DNA of 64,000 nt from Punctularia strigosozonata HHB-11173 SS5. Lineage: Eukaryota; Basidiomycota; Agaricomycetes; Corticiales; Punctulariaceae. The DNA is taken from contig NW_006767433.1 of the NCBI RefSeq assembly GCF_000264995.1, positions 2,648,046 to 2,712,045 on the forward strand, read 5' to 3'. The translations under genes were made by a program, and so were the position numbers. This document shows positions 36,352 through 48,300 of the stretch, piece after piece. Position 1 is the first letter of the stretch. Every line of letters begins with the position of its first letter. A model generated the notes under the pieces. That model did no database searches. It saw only the letters and a list, made by a program, of their open reading frames with translations, and was not told where the DNA came from.

Positions 36352-36487
36352 AAACGCGACGAGCGAAGCAGGAGGCGAGGAAAGGTGGAGGCTGTGTAGC
36401 CTCGCAAGCCCACCTTCCTCGCCTGCTGGACTGAGCTTGTCCTCTGATAGGCCAACGCTCGTACCTCGCGCATGGCCTATCGCCCAA
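36352..36487. repeat. Split direct repeat A (outer copy)
   Basis: The 5' terminal block of the element, matching 31003..31138. It ends 44 bp before the start codon of the ceramide glucosyltransferase gene. Confidence 0.85.
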
Positions 36488-36531
36488 GGAGGCGCAAGTC
36501 AAGTGGCTGTGTGCAACACTCCCTCTTCGCG

Positions 36532-37998
36532 ATGCCAGCCGAGCTTCGGACATTGGTCGCTTTACTGGGGCTTATCTGGTATACGGCCCTACTGGGCCTC
36601 AGCGTTATAGGATGTCACACTGCGTAAGTTGTAACTGGGCTCCGGGCTCGCTTTGTCTGATGTTGGCTTGCACAGTCGTCGGCGGTATCGACTTCGACCT
36701 CGTTCTCCCTTGGCTTCTGCGGGTCCAACCACTGTTCCAGGCGTTTCCATACTGCGGCCACTCAAGGGACTCGATACCAACCTGTATGAAAACCTGGAAT
36801 CTACATTCAATCAGGAGTATCCGAACTACGAGGTTCTCATGTCCGTTGCGGATGAGCAAGATCAGGCCCTGTCAGTAGTCAACGATTTAGTGGCAAAGTA
36901 CCCCAGCGTGAAAGCCAGAATAATCATAGGTGTGCTGCGTGGGCAACTTGAGATCCTCCTGTCTGACACATTCCAAAAGGAGAACAGGTGGTTGGCGTTA
37001 ATCCCAAAGTCAACAACCTAGTTCGTTCGTGCCGATTCGCAGAAAATGACATCTTATGGGTGCTGGACTCGAACGTATCCGTTGCACCGGGCACGCTTGC
37101 GCGTTCAGTGGACGCTCTCACTGCTTCATCTGCCCATCTTTCCACAAAACACCGCCGGCGAATAGCTCTCGTGCATCACGTCCCTTTTGCCTGGTCCAGC
37201 GAACCCACGTTCGGTTCTCAGGTGGAAGAAGCGTTCATGAACACCAATCACGCCAAGATGTATCTGGCGATCAATGCCGTGGCTCTGGACAGCTGCGTGG
37301 TTGGCAAGTCCAATTTATACCGACGTTCTGACCTGGAACGGGTGAATGGTTCGCTACGTCCAATTCCTGCGGGCAATGTTAAGCAAGAAGGGGAATGCGG
37401 GCTCCCAGCTTTTGGTCGCTTCCTTGCCGAGGACAACATGGTTGCCAGCGCATTTTGGCATGAATTAGGGGATCGACATGATCTTTCTTGCGACGTGGCC
37501 CGAAACGCCGTTGGCAAGATGTCGTTGGGGGAATATCTACGTCGGCGCGTCCGATGGATTCGGGTTCGCAAACGCATGGTCATGGCTGCCACGCTGCTGG
37601 AGCCATTCACTGAATCGCTCCTTTTGGGCTTCATCGCTGCCTCTAGCATTCGTCAAATGTTCGCCGTGCCCATTTGGTTTACCATGATCATCCACTATGC
37701 ATGGTGGTTGACTGTGGATCTCGATGTCTATGCTTCTCTTGCAGGACACCCGGTACCTTCCTCAACGTTCTGGAGCTTCTTGTGTGCATGGTGTACGCGA
37801 GAAATCTTGGCGTTCCCGATATGGGTCTGGGCAATATCGGGGGATGAAGTGGATTGGAGAGGGAACACATACCGCGTGCTCAGGAATGGGGAGGTTGAAC
37901 GTGTGCCACAGGGAGGGTCTGGCGGAATACGCGGATGGTGGGCTCTTGAGCAACGGAATGGGTATGATCCTGTATCACAGACAAGCCACTTGAATTGA
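36532..37998 (+). CDS. Ceramide glucosyltransferase (GT21)
   Basis: It transfers glucose from UDP-glucose to ceramide at the Golgi/ER membrane. Exons 36532..36623, 36676..36929 and 36980..37998 give 454 residues. The N-terminus is a membrane anchor (LVALLGLIWYTALLGLSVIG). GT21 motifs: VSILRPLKGLD, GVNPKVNNL, the D-x-D-like WVLDSN, FLAEDN, and the Q/R-x-x-R-W signature as RRRVRW. Two or three C-terminal membrane segments follow, and the end is soluble. The promoter is interrupted: a retrotransposon terminus lies 44 bp upstream of the ATG, so the native upstream region now lies more than 5.7 kb away. Confidence 0.93.
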
Positions 37999-38117
37999 CT
38001 TGCATGTAACCGAGCACGTGCAACCGAGGCCCCGTAACTAGTAATAGTATTGACGCCGACGGCTGCGATCATAACGTTCAACTCTCTCGGTTTGTACTAG
38101 GACTGCAATACTACCTC

Positions 38118-41100
38118 ATGAGCGACAACGATACTATTCGGCAAAGAATCATATCTTCCGTTTTCAGCAAGCGCAATGCCGGCGGAGTCTCCGAGGATTA
38201 TGTTGCACACCTTAAGATCTGGGAGGAGACCGAAGATGGCTCCTCGAAACCTCGATTCATCTTGTTAGCTCGTATGTACACCGATCGTCATATTCCATTA
38301 CAGCTACACAGATGGTCACAGAGACGGCTGAGGGCTCCGGAGTACTTCACAAATCGAAGTTGAATACAAATGGGTCATTTTCCGTTGGCAAAACATGGCG
38401 TCTGCCGGAGCTCAGGGGGATTGAGGTTGTAGAGGTACGCTTTCTGCAGATCCAACCTCCGTCTCAACGCCTGATCATTCATAGCCGACTTCTTTCAACA
38501 TAAGCTTAGCTCGTACATACAAATGGCGGACAGATAATGCTCGAGACCAGCAGAATTTCTTACTGGTCATGGTGCAGCTCTTCCGCGACATCACCGGGGG
38601 TAATTCGCCCTTGCAAGTCATCGGTCTACCAGAAGCTCCTCGTGCGCACAATCATAGCTCATGCATCTCACCAGTATTCAATGCTTTGCAGCTCCTGGCC
38701 GAGTGGTTCCCAACGAATCGCGTGGACTTCCCTCCTCACCCAGCGGCTCTCTTGCTTTGCCTGCGGCGAATCGTATTCCCGCGTCTTCCAGACCTCGAAC
38801 CCCATCTCGGGACTTGGATGCCCCGCGAAGTCGTGTTGCATCTCCGACACCGCGCTCTCAATCTCGTGCACCTGGGCCTTCGAGGCCGGCTTCACCTGCG
38901 AACGGCTTGCTCGTGTTGCCAAGTCGTCCTGAAGGGTCTACGGGAGCCTCAAGGACTCGCCCATCTTCACCAAATTCTTCTAGCGTTAGTTCAGCACGTC
39001 CTCGTGAACGTCGACGACCGTCAAACGCTACCCTTTCGTCACGAACGGAATCAGCGGCTAGCGACGGGCCACCCACGCAGTCAGCTTCAAAACAGCCACC
39101 ACTAAACGCCGATTCCTCTAAAATGAATGGGACCATTTCCCGTTTTCCAGACGCAGGAAGTGCACCACTACTGGGAAGCCGTCCATCTCTAGACGCCCGA
39201 AGGCCCGATATGACTTCGGTCAAATCCACGTCATCCGATAGACTTTCCGCGACGCGCTCGACGAAAGCAGTTTCCCCTGCACCGTTAGGACGTTCCCGGA
39301 AGATGTCATCGCATGTTACTGGTGGCACAACGGATCCGCTTCCCCAGCCGAGGGAGAGAAACGCCCGGGTGTCATTCTTCGATCCTGTCAATCAAGCAAC
39401 GCTTGACCGTCTGATCTCAGGAGCGGATGCGGAGTCCGCGGAAGATGCCGATGGTGCAAATCAGGAGACAGCTCAGGACACGTTGGCTAGTGTGGAGGAG
39501 ATGCTGGAGGGCTACGAATGGGCTAGCGAGGACGTACTGAGCATGAAGAGAACCAGAGGAGCAGCTGAACAGATTGAGTCCCGGCTTCTGAACGAACTAT
39601 TGGCTCTGGAGAAGGTCCGGACAATTGTACTCGTGACCCGCGGTCGACTCACATCCTGTTCAGGCTAGCATACACTCGTTCATAGAGTCCGATGACAGGG
39701 TTGGCGTCGTTCTGAAGTATCTCGACGATGCCATCAATGACCTCGATGGGATGGAAACCCTCCTTTCATCGTACAAAATTCACTTGAATGTGAGCGGACA
39801 CCATTCCATGCGATCGTCATGCACCTAACGCTGTACCAAGGCCGTTAGTGATGATATCGCCTACATCCAGTCACAAAATCGAGGTCTACAAGTACAAACC
39901 CAAAACCAAAAGGCGTTGTTAGCCGAAATTGAGCAACTGATGGTGACCTCCTTGACTTTATATCCTTGCGATTATTGAAGTGCCCGACAGCAAACTGTAC
40001 ATGTGAATCAAGAAGCGTTGACAGTACTCACCAATGAATCCTTGGAGAAGCCTACTAGCATTGAGAGGTTGGAAGAAGCCGCCGGTGAATTGTACAAAGC
40101 ATTGCAGGCGGGGCGGGATAGAGGTGCGGTGATTCCCTCGTTTTTCGCATTACGTGAGAGAATGATAGCGGAGAATCTAGACATGGCTGCAACGATGGAA
40201 AGATTGGACGAATATCGGACCTACAACTCGCAGTTCTGCAAGCGTCTATTGGATTACCTGTCAATCATGTTCAATGCGCAGGTAATATAACGTGACACAT
40301 GTAACCTTGGTGCACTTACCGTATGATCAGGCCAAAATGCTCCTCGGGGACACCGAAGGCATATCCCAACCTAGCGGCCGCGGGCGTCCTGATATCTATC
40401 CGCATACAGAGCTGGAGAATTATCTTGGACGCTACTCAGGCTTACTGTTATATCTGAAGGAGATGGACGAGAGCGCATACTCCAGAATCTGCGGGGCAAG
40501 TCAACGCTTGATCGATCTCTGGATAATCGCTCATTGTGGGTTAGGCCTACTTCTCCGCTGCGAGTGATCTGCATAGTACGCAGATGAAGGCTCTACTTGC
40601 CGCCTATGGTGATATGATCAAGACAAGTGATGATATTGACGACCGTAAGCTCATATCCTTTTGTTGAGGCGATGAATAACACATTTTACAGCTATGGGCA
40701 CGAATACAACGCCTACCACCGGTGGATTCCGAGCAGTTGCTGGCAGTCAGATACGAAGAGCCGGGACATTGATGAAATCCAATCGTGAGAATCGTGTGAA
40801 GGACAAGGACAGACCTGCCGACGCGGGTTTGCGAGCATCTGAGGTACGCTCATCGAATCGTTAGTCACGTTGAACGCTCATTGATTGACACGCATAAGGC
40901 CTTTGCCTACGTGCTCGAGCGTATAGCTCCTCAGATCTATCGTGAAGACGAATTCCTGTCGGACTTCCTGCAGATAAACGACGCGGCGTTGACTTTTGCG
41001 GATTACATGGCCATGGAAAACTATTTCCGAAGACAAGCGGCCATAACCAGCGGACTCGGTCCGGCGACTATGAAGCTTATTAGAGGGGCTCTGGACCTTA

Positions 41101-42382
41101 TCTTTGGCTTTTTGCAAGGGGAGCTGCGAGTGTGGATCGATGCGGCGCTGGACAAAGATAACATGTAAGCAGCAATTTGCCCCGCCGTCCGGTTCTCACA
41201 CGTCACGATGCAGGCAGATCGTTGGGATGGTTGCGACCATAGAGAAGTTTCTAGTGGACGCCGACGAGAGGGGGAACGCGTTCTGCATGAATGTACTCGA
41301 GAAACAGCATTCGCGCCTCAAAGCGCTCTACGAACGTCATATTGTGCGTTTGATTACATCTCATGCTCCTCGTGCTATGTCTCATAGCTTCGTATAGAAT
41401 GAACAAATCAAGATCGTCGAAGATACGAAATTGACGTCAAAGAAGCGAAAGGGCGTAGCACCGTTCATTCGCCATTTCCCTGCCTATCTCTCGCGGACTG
41501 AAGCCCAGCTCATTGGGGCGGACACGTTGGAGATCCGCCAACGGGTTAATGGTGCATACGACCAAATCATCCAAGCTATGTTCGACTGTCTCCAGCAGAT
41601 GGCCAAAATCTCTGACGAGGGTGAAGACAAAGGGCAGTTGAATTATCATGTCATCCTGATCGGTAAGTCGGGGTTCCGCGTGACTATACCCTCCGTATGT
41701 GACAGACTCTCCAGAGAATATGTATCAGTTCATGTCAGAGATGGAGCAAATCGAGATCGGTGCCGTAGCAGGATTCTCCGCGCGTGCTGAGGCAATCTAT
41801 CGGGAGAATGTGCAAGCCTATGTCAAGATCGTGCTCCGCAGGCCGTTCGCTAAGATAATTGTACGCCGATCTCTATCTCCCTTTCTGAGTTTTATGAACT
41901 CCCGTTCCTGGTAGGAATACTTTGACGGCGTCGAGCGTCTTTTGAAGACCACCGCACCCTCAGAAGTTAGCAACAACGCGAGTTACAATAAATCGGCTCT
42001 GAAAAGAGTGGTCAAGGAATATACCGGCAAGGATATTCGGAAGCACGTTGACGTCCTGTACAAACGTGTGGAAAAGCACTTCACCATCGAAGACAAGGGT
42101 GTCGAGGGAGCACCCGCGAAACCAAGCGGTAGGTGCCCGTTTTTCAGGTTGTAGCATGGTTCACTGAACTTTCGGCCGTATGTGAAAGCGGCCACTCCTA
42201 AGCCAATGCAGGCATCTGACGTGCTTCCTGGAGTGTGGAAGGCTTGCGAAGATGAGCTGCTACGAATCACGGATTTATTTAACAAGCGCATCGCACAGTG
42301 CTATGAAGGGAGCGGGGTGTCGCTGGAATACTCTTCTAGCGATGTGGAAGCAGCTTTCAAGAAACATCAAACGACGACTTGA
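38118..42382 (+). CDS. SEC3: Exocyst subunit Sec3
   Basis: Sec3 tethers secretory vesicles at the plasma membrane through PI(4,5)P2 and Rho GTPases. Exons: 38118..38271, 38322..38434, 38485..38641, 38692..39614, 39664..39789, 39841..39942, 39991..40281, 40331..40495, 40545..40644, 40692..40843, 40899..41164, 41214..41343, 41398..41662, 41715..41860, 41915..42128, 42189..42382, giving about 1165 residues. The N-terminal PH-like domain has HKSKLNTNGSFSVGKTW and RTYKWRTDNARDQQNFL. A Ser/Pro/Arg-rich disordered region of about 250 residues follows, then the coiled-coil and helical exocyst core (SVEEMLEGYEWAS, IAYIQSQNRGLQVQTQNQ, and onward). The intron at 40496..40544 has a GC donor; its removal gives RICGAYFSAASDLH. 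Confidence 0.93.
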
Positions 42383-42546
42383 GCACGCTGCTCTGCATTG
42401 AACGGGTACCCGGTTTATCGTAAGCGATGATAACCGGGACCGGAATTCACCCCAAGACAAAAATGCTTTGACTAGATATCCATATTGTATCATATTCGAC
42501 CGTGTATGTCCGCAAATCTTGCCGCATCATTGGATAATTTGGTGAT

Positions 42547-43497
42547 TCAGTGCAGCTGAGGCTCCGGAAATGGAGGTGCTTGACTGTCAGGCGCGTTCCG
42601 ATGATTGGTTGGTGAACCGACGGGCATCCCGGGAGTAACAAAAGAGGGCGAGGAAGGACTGACGTCGTACGGCCTCGCAGCGAATGAAGTGGTGGACGCG
42701 GAGGGGGAAGGGTTTGGCCCTGGGGCAGTAGGCTTGCCGCCCGTCGCTATCTGCTGTCCACGCTGCAGCGCTCCCAAAACAGAAGGCCCGTATGCGCGCC
42801 ACAGTCCATTCGCCATTCCGAGGTAGTTGGACGCATCTGCTGGCGTTGTGCCCTGTCCTTGTTGTCCGCCTTGTTGCGGGATAACCTGGCTTGTGTCACC
42901 TGCTTGTTGCCGCGTCGACGCTTTCGTCAGCAACTTGAAGACAGTATCGACGGCGGCAGCGAGTCGACCATGCAGGAATGACAGTGATTGTGTTTTCAGG
43001 CGTTCGATACCAGCATCGATGTCAGCTTCGTTGGCAATGATGTAGGGTGCAACGAAGGCCGTGTAGATGTATATCGAACCCTGTAGGCGGTGTCAGACGT
43101 CTGTGCACCACTGCGAATGCACAATATCACCTGCGTCTGGGGAAGCGATAAGAAAAGGAGAAATAATGTCTTGATTTCCCAGTAGAACGGGAGCCTGAAG
43201 AGCGCCCAGAAGTTAACTCGCAGCAGCTCACGCGACACGCTCTGGGGACTCACCAACTAATCAGCCACTGGAGTGTATACTCAAAAGCCACGAATAGAGA
43301 TATGACAACCCAGTATTGCGACCATTTCTCCAGTTCAGGGTCGGACACTGGTCGATGTGCAAGTGCTTTGAAGGTAGAGTATCCGGGCAATATGAACGCA
43401 AACCAGGCGCTGCGCACGGAGTCGTCTCAGCTTACATCTTCGAAATGCAGGCTATGGATTCTTACCTCACGATATGAGATATGGAATAAACAAGCAT
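42547..43497 (-). CDS. TB2/DP1/HVA22 (REEP/Yop1-like) membrane-shaping protein
   Basis: Exons 43497..43466, 43409..43254, 43194..43131 and 43080..42547 (minus) give 261 residues. Family elements: an N-terminal hairpin with LPGYSTFKAL, WSQYWVVISLFVAFEYTL, PFYWEIKTLFLLFLSLPQTQ and GSIYIYTAFVAPYI, that is, two hydrophobic hairpins that shape ER tubules. The C-terminal 130 residues are Gln/Pro/Ser-rich and disordered. Yop1 is shorter (about 180 residues), so this may be the HVA22-like or REEP1-4-like class. The first exon is only 32 nt. Confidence 0.85.
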
Positions 43498-43748
43498 GCC
43501 GGGTGAAACTTCTCTAGGGACTCTACGGAGGCGAGGGGAATATCTTCGTGATACAGTGTTAGGTGACGACTGAGCGTCGAGATGGAAAGGCGCTTGGACC
43601 GCGGCTCCGCTTGTTCACCTTTACAACTTCTGCAGTACTTCACAACGCTCATACCAATTTCTCGAAGCAGCACATACATACACAACAATCCCATGGTTCA
43701 GCGTCGTATACGACGCCTTGCGATCACCCATCTAAGTCACCGGTGTAA

Positions 43749-45095
43749 TCACTCCCAGCTGTTTCTCCCATTCCATTCATTTCCTTCTACTTTGTCCGCT
43801 CGCCACCTCCATTCTTCCTTCAACTCTTTGGGCAACTTGTCTTCGATCATGTCTGCTACATACTGACCAACATTCGGCAGGTTCTTGAAAGTATGACGAG
43901 ATCCTCCGGTGGCAATGAACAGTGTGCAAGGTGATGCAGGGTGCGGGCTTATGATCCAGCTACCATCGAAAGCCTCCGAGTCCCAGCATGCCTGCGCAAG
44001 TATGATCGTGGCACATTCGAAGCAATCTCCCCGGAACAATGGACGTACCTTGAAGGTCTGGAACGGCTTATTGGCTAGCTCAGGCAGTGTTGCTCGCAGC
44101 AGTCGGCGAACACCTTGTTCACCTGTTCGTCGAATATCTTCTGGGACACCCTGCTGAGGATCAACGGGCACGCTGCGTTCGCTTCCGTCACCCGCGTGCC
44201 GCATATTGGGTCGCCCGGGAGAGAGATCACAGAGTTTGAGAATTCCGGTATCGGTGGGGGGGAAGAAATATCCCATCCCTTCGCAATCAACGACGCAAAG
44301 CGACTTGTAGCGTGCAGCTTCCTCGGGGTTGAGCTGTATATGAGCCGTCATCACGCCGACACCGAGTAATTGGCCGCCAAAGTTCAAAGCGGGTTCGTCA
44401 AGGAAAGACTCCGACCAAGCCCCTAGCGAGAGTACGATTTTGCTTGCCCTGTGAATGATACCGTCTTGTGTGGTGACCCCGTCCACAGTCCCGTCGCTAC
44501 GCCGCGAAAGACCTTTGGCCGTGCCGGCGGGACCATGCACAAAATTGACCCCGAGCTCCACACACGCCTGCTGGACTAATCTGAGGGCCAACGACGAGTC
44601 ACACCAGCCTGCGTTCCCGTTGTATACGCCCGTCCAGCCGGTCATGTCCCCGGAGAGGATCGGGACCTTGGCCTTGATCTCTTCCACCGTCCGGAGCCGG
44701 ACGAGTCGGGACGGATCTCCGTATCTGATTGTGTTCTCCACGGACTTGTTGAAGGTTGATTTCTCCGGATCGCTGATGCTCGTGGCAGTCAGCCAGCCCG
44801 TTTCGTGAAAGGCGCCGCTGAATGGAGGAGTGCGCCACATGTTGATTGCCTCGTGGGCGATGCGCGTGTAGAGCTCGGTGTCATATTCGGTGCGAACTGA
44901 TGGCGCGATGTGTGAGCGCGGGGTGAGATGGGGTGAGGGGCGATGTGACAAACCGATTTTGTTGATATCGAAACCGGCGGAGAGGGGACTGGGGACGGGG
45001 TGAGCGTCGAGGCAGGTGACGGTGTAGCCGCGCTGCGCGAGGTGGTAGGCGGAGGAGAGGCCTATTGTGCCGGCGCCCACGATGAGCACGTCCAT
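43749..45095 (-). CDS. Fructosyl-amine oxidase-like FAD enzyme (DAO family)
   Basis: Exons 45095..44954, 44896..44049 and 43991..43749 give 410 residues. The N-terminus has the FAD dinucleotide fold (VLIVGAGTIGLSSAYHLAQRG). After the first intron is removed, DINKIVRTEYDTELY appears, the block typical of amadoriases (fructosyl amino-acid oxidases) and related sarcosine or pipecolate oxidases. After the second, FKACWDSEAFDGSWII matches the region of the covalent-FAD cysteine. The C-terminal block ATGGSRHTFKNLPNVG contacts FAD. Both introns are 57 nt, stop-free and in frame, so a naive reading makes one continuous longer ORF. No PTS1 tail is seen (ends NSWE). The substrate is not certain. Confidence 0.85.
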   Translation of the reverse strand: MDVLIVGAGTIGLSSAYHLAQRGYTVTCLDAHPVPSPLSAGFDINKIGLSHRPSPHLTPRSHIAPSVRTEYDTELYTRIAHEAINMWRTPPFSGAFHETGWLTATSISDPEKSTFNKSVENTIRYGDPSRLVRLRTVEEIKAKVPILSGDMTGWTGVYNGNAGWCDSSLALRLVQQACVELGVNFVHGPAGTAKGLSRRSDGTVDGVTTQDGIIHRASKIVLSLGAWSESFLDEPALNFGGQLLGVGVMTAHIQLNPEEAARYKSLCVVDCEGMGYFFPPTDTGILKLCDLSPGRPNMRHAGDGSERSVPVDPQQGVPEDIRRTGEQGVRRLLRATLPELANKPFQTFKVRPLFRGDCFECATIILAQACWDSEAFDGSWIISPHPASPCTLFIATGGSRHTFKNLPNVGQYVADMIEDKLPKELKEEWRWRADKVEGNEWNGRNSWE

Positions 45096-45315
45096 GCTGG
45101 ATGAGGGAGGGGCAGGGCAGCATCGGGCCGTCTCAAGGTTCAACGTTCAATGTCGAGGCTGTATCGAGCAGTAAGGTTTAGGGCCACGTGCCCTCGCAGC
45201 CCCGATTAGGAACAGGACCTGCTTAAGGCTCGAGCCTCAGCTGACCAGCATCCGGTGCGACTTTGACCGGCCCGTCTCACGCGCCCGCCCTTTCACGTCC
45301 TCCTCCTTGCCCGCC

Positions 45316-48300
45316 ATGAACAACAGCGCCGGAGCCATGTCCAGCAAGCAAGAGGACAGCGACGGCGCCACCGACAAACTCTCCGACAAACGGGACATCA
45401 AGCCGATGGTCAAGACCCTCAATCGCGTCTCTCGTCCGTGCTCTCTTCTTTCTCCTGCGCCGCGTACTGATCCTGTCGTCTATACATTCATCAGGCGCAT
45501 GCGTAAGCCTCGTCCCTTGCATCCCGTGTGCCTTGCACTTACGCCGCTTCGCGCATCGTACAGAATGCTTGCAGGAAACAGAAGATGCGCTGCGAAGGCG
45601 CTGAGAACCCTCCCTGCCGGCGCTGTCGACATGCCGGGCTCGAGTGCCTGTTCGAAAAGCCATCGCGCGAAGCATCGTTGACGGGCGAGGCCGGGCTGGA
45701 GTATGTGGATCTCTTTGCATGCCATCCTTTCGCGTGTCGTCCTTTGGCTCATGACCAGTGTCACCGCCAGGCGTATACGAAGCCTCGAGTCTCATGTTGC
45801 CGACATACGCGCCTCACAGCAATCTGTTCAGAGCACCCTTAACGAAATTCTCGCCCATCTTCGAGGCGGCGCAACCTACGAGCGCTCGCCAGCCTCCACG
45901 TACTCTCAGCCCTACAATGCCCAATCCCCTAGCGTGCAGTCTCACCCCACTCCTACCCAGGCTGCACCCTCTCTCATGGTCGATACCCAATCTATGCCTC
46001 CTCCTCAGTCTATCAGCAGCAATTACTCACTGCAGTCCATCGTGAGCCCTACCAACCGGGCTCCAATGCAAAACCAGGCTTACGGAAGCTCTTCCTTACC
46101 CACGGGTTCTTCTCAGGCTGCGAATGGACAGTCGAATTGGCATCAGCCTATGCCTTCAGATCAGCAAGGTGTGGTGTACGGCTCTTACAATAACCACGCG
46201 CAAAGCCTTGCGATGGCTGGCTCTGCAGCGCTCCGCGATTACGGCGCTGAGGACAGGAGAAAGCCAATTTCGAACGAGAACAGTGCTCATTCCTCCGATA
46301 TGGAAGACGAGGATACTAGCGAGCTCCCCGCGTCTGGTCTCGTGGCGCCCTGGGAGGTTCTACGTGGACTAGCAAGCGTCGCCATTGAACGAGCTGCCTA
46401 CGAAAACCTTGGCAGTGCTCCACCAAGTCGACCCAGGACGCCTTCTCCCGACCCCCATCAGCGTCCAGCGAAACGGCGGAGGACTGTGGTCAAACCACGG
46501 AACGCGCCATCCTTCCCTGACGGTATGCCGGTTGCCTTTCATGCGCCCGTCCCCATCTTACCTTCTGGTTTAGTCGTCACAAAAGGCATCATTTCGGAGG
46601 GAGAAGCCAGGGATTTGTTCAGAATGTACGCGTCGCATCGCTTACAAGACACCTCGCTTACCATCTAGCTTTGTTGATAGCTTCTACCACGGATGCTCGA
46701 CGTTCCTTTCAGTGTTTGACCCTACGTACGATACCTACGATGATTTGCACGGTCGATCCCCATTCGCCGTTGACTGCATCTGCATGGTGGCCGCCGGGGT
46801 CAGGGACGGCGGAGGTTTGAGAGTCAATTTTGTTGTCGCCTTTTCTTTGCTTACCCAGACTCCACAGGCAAGCCAAGCGAAACCTACAAGAAGTGCCTGG
46901 AGGAGGTTCAGACGATCTCTCAAGCTACACTCTTTTCTCCTGTCACGCGTCAGGAAGCCGTTCAGGCAATGAGTATGCGACCTCCTTTCCTGCAATGACA
47001 CATGCTCATAATCTGGTCAATCAGTCCTGGTGGCAGGTTGGTCAGAAAATGGCTGGCTGCCTGGCGGCCACGCCGTTCGTATGGCATTGGAGCTTTGTGA
47101 GCTATGCACGTGGCATGTAGCTGAAATCTTGACTGATATCCGAATCGCAGCCATGCACACGGCATGGCCTAGGCTACTGAAACGCATGCAAGCAAACAAG
47201 GCCGGTCGAACAGCCGAAGATCGCGAGCTGGTAGTAGCGGCCCGAACCTGGTTTTGCGCCTATGTTTTCGAACATCAGTGCGTATTGTTCTCGACTAGTT
47301 CATCAGCTCCGCTCATCCTTTGCATCAGAATATCTTACGGCACTGGACGACCTGCCATTTTGAAAGATGACGAGAGTATCTGGCAGTGTCGACTGCTACT
47401 GCAGCATCCACTGTCTGTTGAGGACGACATGCGGCTAGTGTCTTCTGTGGAGCTTATGGCTGTTCGCGAAAGGGTTCATAATAATCTGTCGCCCTTGGAC
47501 AGACCCATCGACGATATGACCTTCCAAGTTCTTCGCGACGCTGATGCGGAGTTTCAGACTTGGTATGCGAACTGGGATCGATCATTTTCGGAAAAGTATG
47601 AGGATGCAGGTAATAGATATGCGATATGTCTAACGTGTTTTAATTGACCAACGATATTGTACCCAGCTTTCTATCGTCAAAGTCTTACGAACCAGCGGAT
47701 GCACGCCGAGCTGTTTCACAACGCCAACGCTCTGCGCAACATCAATGGTCCCGAAGATGTCGTGCGTATGCCTCAGGCGCAGCGGGAACTCGCACTTCGT
47801 TCCATTCGCATCGCTCGCCAGTCCTTGGAAATTACCGTCGGTTCTCCGGCATACAGGGAAGGCATGAAATATGGTGTGTTTCCCGCCATGTGGCCAGGTC
47901 GCACGATTGACGTGGATCGATAGCTGTTCACTATACGCATGCAACGGCGACCTTTACCGCCACCCTCTTACTACGCCTTGCTCGCTTGTTGTGGGTGGTT
48001 CGGGCATTCATGGTATATTGCGTGTATTTACGGCTCTCTACAGCCCGGAGGAGTGCGACATGGAAGAAGCCAGGGTTCATGTCGAACGCCTGGCGAAGCT
48101 TTTGTCCGAAAGTGTGTTCTCGATCCGCCTCCCTTTATCATGTTGCTCACATCTGTCATAATACAGTTCCGGCAAAACGTTATGCCCTCACTCTGAAGTT
48201 AATGCTCAAGCGATCTAAGCAACGCGCGCAGTCGCACTCCAGATCTCCGTCGTCCGCCCGGGACTCACGCCGCTCGCTGCCCTCGGCCGTGGATGCCTCG

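Larger units (their letters stand above)
30806..36487 (-). mobile_element. Ngaro-type (DIRS order) tyrosine-recombinase retrotransposon
   Basis: A 5.7-kb element on the minus strand holds three ORFs in the order gag, RT-RNase H, tyrosine recombinase. Its ends are split direct repeats: block A (36352..36487) at the 5' end, and at the 3' end B2 (31138..31237), A1 (31003..31138), a 97-bp spacer, then B1 (30806..30905). The order A-ORFs-B-A-B is that of Ngaro/PAT elements and differs from LTR elements; no target duplication is expected, because the recombinase inserts by site-specific recombination. All three ORFs are intact and the two A copies look near-identical by eye, which suggests a recent insertion. 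There is no methyltransferase domain as in DIRS1 itself. Confidence 0.9.

Noticed and set aside
30806-36487. LTR retrotransposon
   Set aside because: There is no protease or DDE integrase, the integrase-like ORF is a tyrosine recombinase, and the terminal repeats are split direct repeats rather than LTRs.
38642-38691. Reading through the gap between Sec3 exons 3 and 4 in one frame
   Set aside because: The continuation in that frame is not Sec3-like; a 50-nt intron restores the Ser/Pro-rich region and the core.
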